From positions 1-25,341 of the forward strand of contig CAXIUT010000182.1 in NCBI GenBank assembly GCA_964035545.1: a DNA stretch of 25,341 nucleotides, in the 5' to 3' direction. The notes beneath the pieces are model-generated. The model was not told where the DNA came from. It made no database searches and worked only from the letters and a program-made list of their open reading frames with translations. A program made the translations under genes and the position numbers. This DNA comes from Bugula neritina. Taxonomy: Eukaryota > Bryozoa > Gymnolaemata > Cheilostomatida > Bugulidae. Positions within the stretch are counted from its first letter, which is position 1. The number at the start of each line of letters is the position of its first letter. Shown in pieces: positions 19,442 through 25,341 of this stretch.

Positions 19442-21192
19442 ATGAAATTTTAACTAGAAGAAACAGTCTATTCTGCATCATAAAAATTTATAAAAATAGA
19501 CAAATAAAAAATATAGATTAATAAATTAGAAAATAAAGATAAAGATAGCTAGCCAGTTAACTAAGGATAAAACTATCCGATTCCTTATGGATAAAGTGAA
19601 TCTATCCATTAATCAGATAAAAAAATAAAATAGAAACAAGTTTAATCATAACTAGAGAAGCATTAAGACAATGCTAGACAAGAAAGTTAATAAATGTCAA
19701 AAAACAACTTTTGTAAATAAAAAATTAGAGCAATAAATAAGAAGATAGTGAATCAATAAGATCTTGGGAATCGTCTTTGCATTAATAGATCAGAAGTAAA
19801 GACAAATAATTATAAAATGAAGAAGATAAATAATTATAAAATAAAGAAGATAAATAATTATAAAATGAAGAAGATAAATAGATAAAGCAATTTTAAGTTA
19901 ATAGTATTCAAAATAAATCTTAACATTAACATTTATCATCAATATAGCTTAAATAATCATAAGGTAGAAATAATAAAAGTGAATAAAATGTTTAATGGTT
20001 GTAGTAGTAATAGATTTAATAAAAAAGTTAGATTTAAATAAAATATTCTTTATTAAATTAATAAAAGCATAAAGAGTTTTTAAGTAATATAGAAAGAGAA
20101 TATTCTCTATAATCATCAATTAGTCAATAAGAATAGTACTAGTCCTGTTAAGTTATTAAATAAAGAAAATAATAATCCCTTCATCAGTATTAAAATTATC
20201 AATTGCATGAATAAAGATCAATTAATCAACAAGAAAGCTAAGAGAAATCCTCGTTTTATCGTCCTTAATAAGACTATTAATAGCTATAAAATAGTATAAA
20301 ATAAAGAGAATAATCAAAACAATCATCATATCATTCTTCATAAGAATATTAATCAAGATCATATAGCCAAAGAGGACAGTATAATTAATCCTAACATCCT
20401 TAATAGCAATAAGATAAAAAAGATTAAAAAGACTTTTAATGTGAACCAGAGTAGTTTAAATAAATAGTTTAGGATTCTTAAATGATGTTAGTTAGAAAGA
20501 ATAAAAAAATAAAATATCTACTAGAAGAGTCATAAATATAAGAATAACAATAAAAAGGAATAAATATATAAAATATAAAAGAGATATAACAACCAATAAA
20601 TGCCTAATAATAAGATATAAAATAAAATAAATATGACTAGTAACATCTATAATTAAATAAATAACTTGAGTAAATCAATAGACCAAAAAGAGATAAAGAC
20701 GCAGACAATCTAAAAAGTAAAAATAGAAAAAGTCTAAAAATAGAACAATTTATCAACTCAAAAGTAAGATCAAAGAAGATAAGTAAAGAAAAATATCAAG
20801 CAAAAAGATAATACTAGTATTTATAAGACAAAAAGGTCTGATATTCAAATTGATAAGCCTAAGTATATAACAGGATATATGATGTTTTATCAGAGAAATA
20901 AAAAGCTTTTAGGTTAAAGATTTGGTCTTACTCAGGCATCCAAAATATCAAAGATGGCTTCTATTTAATGAAAAGTTTATCAGATAACGAAAGAAGTAAA
21001 TATTAAATATTAGCTAAATAATAAAAAATCAAATCACAACATAAAGTAGACAACATCAAATATTCACATCCTTTTCAAGCTAAAGACATAAAGAGGAAAG
21101 AAAGACCTCGAGATAGAATAAAATAAATAAAATAAAAGGACAGAATGAGGATACAAGAAAATGAGAGTGATAATTTTTATGATTCTTAGTGA
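19442..21192 (+). CDS. HMG-box protein with long acidic low-complexity N-terminal region
   Basis: HMG boxes bend DNA or bind chromatin. A single box lies near the C-terminus (about 20855-21010): KPKYITGYMMFYQRNKKLLG, then ERFGLTQASKISKMASIE, WKSLSDNERSKYE, LLAKEEKIKSQ. The F/Y-x-x-Y/F and W-x-x-L landmarks are in place. It is followed by a basic tail (KDIKRKERPRDRIKEIKEKD) and EN-ESDNFYDSE. The N-terminal about 450 residues are Glu-rich, with three DKELENEE repeats (19801-19872) and the block NVEWLEEEEIEEKSEIEIKY. The reading frame needs three single-base corrections: one A short in the run 19719-19724, one A extra in 20830-20834, and one G short at 20969-20970 (TGA where the box needs TGG). 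With these the gene closes exactly at 583 residues. Single-gene status depends on them. The HMG box itself is secure. Confidence 0.76.
19801..19872 (+). repeat. 24-nt coding repeat (DKELENEE x3)
   Basis: GATAAATAATTATAAAATGA plus AGAA, three copies at 19801, 19825 and 19849, nearly identical. In the reading frame used, the TAA codons give the Glu residues. Confidence 0.92.
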
Positions 21193-21245
21193 ATGATAAG
21201 TAATATCTCTTTTTTATATAAATTAAATTAATTTTGAATAATTAG

Positions 21246-21839
21246 ATGCAAAGAAAATCAAATTCAAAACCTCGAGTTAGTCGTAAGTCACTAAAAGCAG
21301 ATAAAAAAGAGCCAGCCTAAAAGGTATATGATCCCTAGTTGGACAACTTTTAATTTATAAACAAAGACATTACACATCATTTATTGTGTCCTCAGTGTAA
21401 GAAATTGATGAAGGATCCTTTTAGATTGCATCCATGTGGTGATACTTTTTGTTCCTAGTGTTTGCCGACTAACAAGAAATGTTCTAAATGTATGGGTAAA
21501 GTAAAATCTATTCAAAAAGATTTGATTGGATAGAAATTAGTTAATTAACTGATAGTTAAATGTACGAATGAAGGTTGTCCTTATCAAGATACTTTTGATC
21601 ATTTCAAAGGATGGCATTTTGGTAAATGCAAACTTAAAGTTGGACTTGACTAGTGGCTAAAAGGAATCAAAAGCACATTAAATTAACATAACTAAAATAA
21701 GTAAAAACATATTAGTTAAAGTTCATCAGAAGAGGAAGATAGTTAAACAGAAAAGAAAGCCAATCTTTAATTGCCTCAACCTTCTGCAATCGATAAAAAG
21801 TTAAATCAATCAGAATAATATAATAAAATTTATTAGTGA
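21246..21839 (+). CDS. RING-finger protein with TRAF-type zinc finger, probable E3 ubiquitin ligase
   Basis: One exon encodes 197 residues (ATG 21246, TGA 21837-21839). After a basic leader (MQRKSNSKPRVSRKSLKADK) comes a RING of C3HC4 type: LLCPQCKKLMKDPFRLHPCG, then DTFCSECLP, then KKCSKCMG, giving Cys-x2-Cys, Cys, His, Cys-x2-Cys and Cys-x2-Cys spacing. A TRAF-like finger follows: CTNEGCPYQDTFDHFKGWHF, then GKC. The tail is acidic and probably disordered (SESSSEEEDSETEKK). RING plus TRAF fingers usually mark E3 ligases or scaffold proteins acting with an E2; no substrate can be inferred. TAG in SECL is read as Glu, as in many RINGs with the FC-x-x-C-L pattern. It starts 53 bp after the HMG-box gene on the same strand. 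Confidence 0.84.
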
Positions 21840-21933
21840 TATTGATATTGATATTGATATGATTTAATGAATAATATGATATATAAGTGTTTCTATTTTG
21901 AATTGATAGTGTTATAATTCGATAACGACAATA

Positions 21934-22591
21934 ATGAAGAAAAGTGATAGATAGAAATAGAACAGATCAGTTCAGATAAAACTAACAGACAGACACACTA
22001 GTGACTAGACCAGAGAGAAACCATTTAAACCTTGCATCAAGTACATTCAATTAGATAAAGAGTTGATTATCATCCTGCTGAATCGAATTAAAAAATAATA
22101 AGAAGATATAAAAAACCTGTTATGATTGTCAAACACGTGCCTAATGAACGATTGGGTGTCAAAAGAGTTAATAATAATCAAGTCAGTTCAAGATTATTTG
22201 CTGATTCTGAGTATACTACTGGTCATCAAGAGGGAAAAGCGAATAGTTATCATAAGAAAGGAGTTGTGTAGGTTCAGGAGAATACTTATAGAGGCAAACA
22301 GGTTGATTAGCAACTGAGAAAACAGTTTATTGTGAGGAGTCGATCAGCTGTTTTCGGGAGGTCTCTAGAAATAAGAGCAGTAGGACAAAAGGAGAAGAGA
22401 CAAAGAGAAGTTATGAGTGGAAGTAGGAGTCTAGGAATGAGATGAAAGGGATTATGGAATATCGACATGTTGGAGCATTCAAAGACAATAAGATAGCATA
22501 GAAATGTACAAATGAAAGTGTAGGTAGCCGGAAGTTCAGGTTTTAGGACTTGCATCAGTATGACTTCAGGAAGAGCAAGAAGATGCTTTGA
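21934..22591 (+). CDS. Unrecognised basic protein, about 206 aa, two tiny introns
   Basis: The open frame from ATG 21934 (MKKSDREKENRSVQIKLTDR) breaks twice. Removing GT-AG segments of 20 nt (22041-22060) and 17 nt (22302-22318) gives 206 residues ending HQYDFRKSKKML and TGA at 22589-22591. Intervening sequence includes KVDYHPAESNEKIIRRYKKP, VMIVKHVPNERLGVKRVNNN, EYTTGHQEGKANSYHKKG and RSYEWKEESRNEMKGIMEYR. It is basic and polar, without membrane segments or a family I recognise. Codon use matches the neighbours (TAA and TAG both present). The exon structure rests only on frame and splice ends, not on homology, so it is tentative. It is convergent with the next gene across 145 bp. Confidence 0.52.
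22041..22060 (+). other. Candidate 20-nt intron
   Basis: GTACAT...TAAAG. It shares the GTAC start with three better-supported introns. It joins PFKPCIK to VDYHPAESNEK. Confidence 0.45.
22302..22318 (+). other. Candidate 17-nt intron
   Basis: GTTGAT...CTGAG. It removes a TGA in the downstream frame and joins YRGKQ to KTVYCEESISC. No homology supports it. Confidence 0.38.
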
Positions 22592-22736
22592 ATGATATTG
22601 TAACTAAAATTATCTATTATTGATAATGAATGATATGAAAGATATAATGATAATATATGGTACAATAATATGATAATATATGATATATTAAGGATGATAA
22701 AAAGGATAAAATAGGTATATCAGGCACAGATTTATT

Positions 22737-25145
22737 TCAAGAGGTTGTCAAAAGTGATTTTTTGGCTGAAGAGGTGAGTCTTTTAAAGATCAGAAAGATA
22801 TCTCTGTTTCTGTAGAAGGTTCCTGACTAAATATTCAACAATCTCACTAGATCTTACAGCTAAATAAACCCTTTCCTTTCCAAATCTATCTTAGCATTGG
22901 TAAATCCTTCAGAAATCAAGCTTTATCTGTCAAAAGAGTGAATTATTTTATTGTTCCAGTGATGATCTGCTTCTTTGTATGCCTTAGCTAGTAGCTATAT
23001 AGATCCATTGAAGTTGTCACTGCTGAAAAAGGGATTGTTTTATAGTTATTCTACTTTAAATATGCATTGACACTATTTCTATGACATAATGATGTTTTTA
23101 TCTTGTAGTTGCTTGATAATCTACTATATTTGTTCACTGATGAACACTATTAGAACCATTCTTTGAGGTTTCTCAGTTATTAGTCTAACTTGGTTTGATT
23201 ACAAAACAAACTAACTAATTTTTTGAGAGCATCAGTTTTTATAACTTAATTATTACCATATTGTTGTTGTTTTAGTTTATTCTTTCTTTATTAGATGCCA
23301 TTATCAATATTTTTTTTAAAGTTATCATAAGAAGACAATGTACTCTTTTTCATCTATGAAGACAGTTTACTATCCAATAATACATTATAATCCTGCTTGT
23401 TTGCTTGAAATGTTTTGATATCATTTCTATCTAACTTGAAATCATGGCTTATTTTATCTTTTATATCTATCTATTTATTACTACTTGTTTTTGGTTATTG
23501 CTATTATCTGAAATGGGCAGTTGATGGTCTCTAGTTTACCTTGTTTGATGTTCCGAAGTGAGGTACAAAATATTTATCGTTTGTATTTTAGTTGTTTTTA
23601 TGGGGTTATTGATGACTTTTGGTGACATTGACGCTGGTTGACCTATTTTTCATGACGAATGGGGTGAAGTCAATGTTGAGTCTTTTTTTTTAAGTTTATA
23701 ACTATTTTATTTTATTTTGGATTTTAGAAATTTACTCATTGACTTTCTTGCCACTCTTGAGTACATCAGCACTGTCAGTTAATACTGATTTAGATGTGGA
23801 GTTATTGAGATATGATCTTGAATTTTTGTAGCCTAGATTTTTAAATTGAGCACAACTATTGGCTCTAGAACAATCTATATTTTTATTTTAGTGTAATCTT
23901 GATATATAAGTCTCATCTGTCTTATCTGCTGAATACTCAAAGGTTCTTCTCTGCTTTTCACTGTCATTCTATCTATCTCTGAATCTCTCGATCTCCACCT
24001 GCTTCACCTATAATCTAGTCTATGGAGTCAAAATACTATGCTGGTATTTTGATGATATCATCAACTACTTATTCTATGACCTATTATGTTTCACATCATT
24101 AAGTCTGTTTCCCCTCAACATAAGATCTATTGACGTCTATATTTGATCTATTGACATCTATGTGAGATTTATTGACATCTACATTTGTTCTATTCACATC
24201 AACATTAGATCTATTGACATCTATGTGAGATTTATTGATATTGAGATTTACTTGATTATTACTATATTATTTTTCGTAGTTATGTTGATAAATTTAGTGT
24301 TTACTGGGCTAGTTGACAGTGGTATTGGTTCTTGAGTGATTATGTTTGATTTATTGATGATTTTATCTATGACTTTATATCTTATTAAGTTGATATTTAT
24401 TATTAGGTGTTTTCTAGTTCTCATTTAAACACGATAAAATAGATTTTATTTTAGAATTGATTTTATCTATATTATTCACTCTAGAGTCAAAATGTTTAAT
24501 ATTCTATTTTGTCTTATATATCTATTTATCTTTATATGACGATGATACCCTTCCCCTATTCACTGACTACTTCATGCTGTTCTTATTTACCAATGACTAT
24601 TTCATGTTATTTTTGTTAGTTAGTGATTATTTCATCTATCTGACTTTAGTTAGTAAAACCTATTATTACTATCTTGAATATTATTTCATTTTTGAAAAGT
24701 TTTGTCGGTGTTATTCATTTGTAAAACTACCTTTATGAAGACTGTCAAACTGTTTGTAGTCGAAATCGTTCTTCAAAGTACTTTTTTGGAGTCTGTTTAA
24801 AGCAAATGACTCTTTAAGAGGATCAGTATCAGCTATAGAAGTTAACTAAAATCGAGATTAATCTTGTTTTAAAGGAGATCTTTATTTGAATGGAGAAATA
24901 TTTTCTTTATAGGCATTGTTTTAAACAATTTGTCTTGATTTAATAGAATGATCTTGACTTCTATTGAGATGTTAAGTTCTTTGTCTACGAGAAGGAGTAT
25001 CATATTTTCTTTTGATTTAGTCTATTCTTTTTCTATCTTAGTTGGCTTTCACCTAAGAGTGACGATAACATGATGAAAGGTCACTCCTTTTGACTGCTTG
25101 ATAAGGATCTTAAGAAGATGCGTTGGAAAAGTTAAAGTTTTTCAT
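22737..25145 (-). CDS. Coiled-coil protein with degenerate EF-hand-like C-terminus, about 796 aa, telomere-adjacent
   Basis: ATG at 25145-25143, TGA at 22739-22737. The first 340 residues are polar and probably disordered (MKNFNFSNASSEDPYQAVKR). They include MKES-L/V-T/V-NKN repeats (24541-24650) and six DVNRSNV-type heptads (24117-24245). Charged helical segments follow (VEIERFRDREDNDSEKQRRT, VLKSGKKVNEEISKI, KTDALKKLVSLFCNQTKLDE). The C-terminal about 130 residues look folded: SIELLAKAYKEADHHWNNKI, then ISEGFTNAKIDLERKGFIEL, where D-x4-G-F-I is EF-hand-like but lacks the usual oxygen ligands, then NIESGTFYRNRDIFLIFKRL. Removing one 17-nt intron (23121-23137) and one G from the run 24111-24114 closes the frame exactly. 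The family was not recognised; a cytoskeletal or calcium-related role is a guess. Its promoter must lie in the 127 bp before the telomere. Confidence 0.76.
23121..23137 (-). other. 17-nt intron in the telomere-adjacent gene
   Basis: GTGAAC...AGTAG on the minus strand. It joins LKEWFEECSS to IIKQLQDKNIIMSEKECQC, continuing the helix. Confidence 0.6.
24117..24245 (-). repeat. 21-nt coding repeat (DVNRSNV x6)
   Basis: GATCTATTGACATCTATGTG-like units 21 bp apart on the plus strand encode seven-residue Asp/Asn repeats on the minus strand: NKSHIDV, NRSNVDV, NRTNVDV, NKSHIDV, NRSNIDV, NRSYVEG. Confidence 0.88.
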
Positions 25146-25272
25146 AGGATGTAATATTTAACGAATAATAATAGCAGTTAAAATAATAACAACTAAATAA
25201 AATTATAAACTACCAATATAAATAGTAAATAATAGTGATTCGATATTTAATTAAATAATTTTTTGATAATTA
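25146..25272. other. Short subtelomeric non-coding segment
   Basis: 127 bp of AT-rich sequence between the start codon of the last gene and the telomere. It contains no gene. It must include the 5' UTR and promoter of that gene and any chromosome-breakage remnant. I see no motif I can name. Confidence 0.7.
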
Positions 25273-25341
25273 GGGGTTGGGGTTGGGGTTGGGGTTGGGG
25301 TTGGGGTTGGGGTTGGGGTTGGGGTTGGGGTTGGGGTTGGG
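25273..25341 (+). repeat. Telomere, (GGGGTT)n, 11.5 units
   Basis: 69 bp of perfect GGGGTT repeat running to the window end. The G-rich strand is 3', as expected for a right chromosome end. GGGGTT is the telomere repeat of oligohymenophorean ciliates, which include peritrichs, and differs from the GGGGTTTT of hypotrichs. Confidence 0.98.

Noticed and set aside
1018-21839. Reading TAA/TAG as Gln (common ciliate code 6)
   Set aside because: Conserved columns in NAT10, SEC63 and STPGR repeats call for Glu much more often than Gln. CAA and CAG already serve the conserved Gln positions.
22307-22555. 82-residue minus-strand ORF with a hydrophobic centre
   Set aside because: It overlaps the plus-strand candidate gene, which has better composition. 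Neither has homology I recognise, so this is a weak rejection.
24457-24738. Plus-strand ORF with many Tyr and Phe
   Set aside because: Antisense shadow of the repeat region of the minus-strand telomere-adjacent gene.

Overview
The window is the end of a ciliate macronuclear chromosome. The right edge is a run of the telomere repeat GGGGTT (25273-25341), in the orientation expected for a 3' chromosome end. The left edge cuts through a gene. Coding regions are full of in-frame TAA and TAG, and TGA is the only stop. Wherever these codons fall on well-conserved residues of recognisable proteins (NAT10, SEC63, RBBP4, STPGR repeats), the family residue is nearly always glutamate, not glutamine. I therefore read TAA and TAG as Glu, which is the peritrich nuclear code (NCBI table 30). 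This points to a peritrich ciliate (Vorticella/Carchesium/Campanella relatives) rather than Tetrahymena or Paramecium, which use Gln. I cannot name a genus.

Layout, left to right: a GNAT acetyltransferase (minus, cut by the left edge, 1-497) and the rRNA/tRNA cytidine acetyltransferase NAT10/Kre33 (plus, 1018-3920) are divergent across a 25-bp tandem array. Next is an RBBP4/MSI1 WD40 histone chaperone (plus, 3985-5199), convergent with a very long GBP-family GTPase with a coiled-coil tail (minus, 5283-10101). Then come a ubiquitin-specific-protease homologue lacking its catalytic cysteine (minus, 10554-12619), a 60-residue one-helix membrane protein (minus, 12775-12957) and a coiled-coil protein (plus, 13015-14495). 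They are followed by an STPGR/SHIPPO microtubule-associated protein (minus, 14577-15835), another coiled-coil protein (plus, 16064-16855), the ER translocon J-protein SEC63 (plus, 17027-19006) and a TAAA microsatellite. The right part holds an HMG-box protein (plus, 19442-21192), a RING/TRAF-type E3 candidate (plus, 21246-21839), an unrecognised basic protein (plus, 21934-22591) and a coiled-coil protein with a degenerate EF-hand-like tail (minus, 22737-25145). The last gene's start codon lies 127 bp from the telomere.

The genes are mostly housekeeping and cytoskeletal: translation and rRNA modification, chromatin, ER translocation, ubiquitin and cilia. They do not form one pathway. Packing is tight, with convergent gaps of 81-145 bp and one divergent gap of 57 bp. 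Introns are tiny. Ten can be inferred from frame and homology, with lengths only 17, 20 or 23 nt, all 3n+2. Several A-rich genes also need single-base homopolymer corrections to stay in frame. These look like assembly errors, but decay cannot be excluded, mainly for the GBP gene. Tandem repeats of 21-26 bp recur both between and inside genes.

All translations were done by eye. No database search was run.
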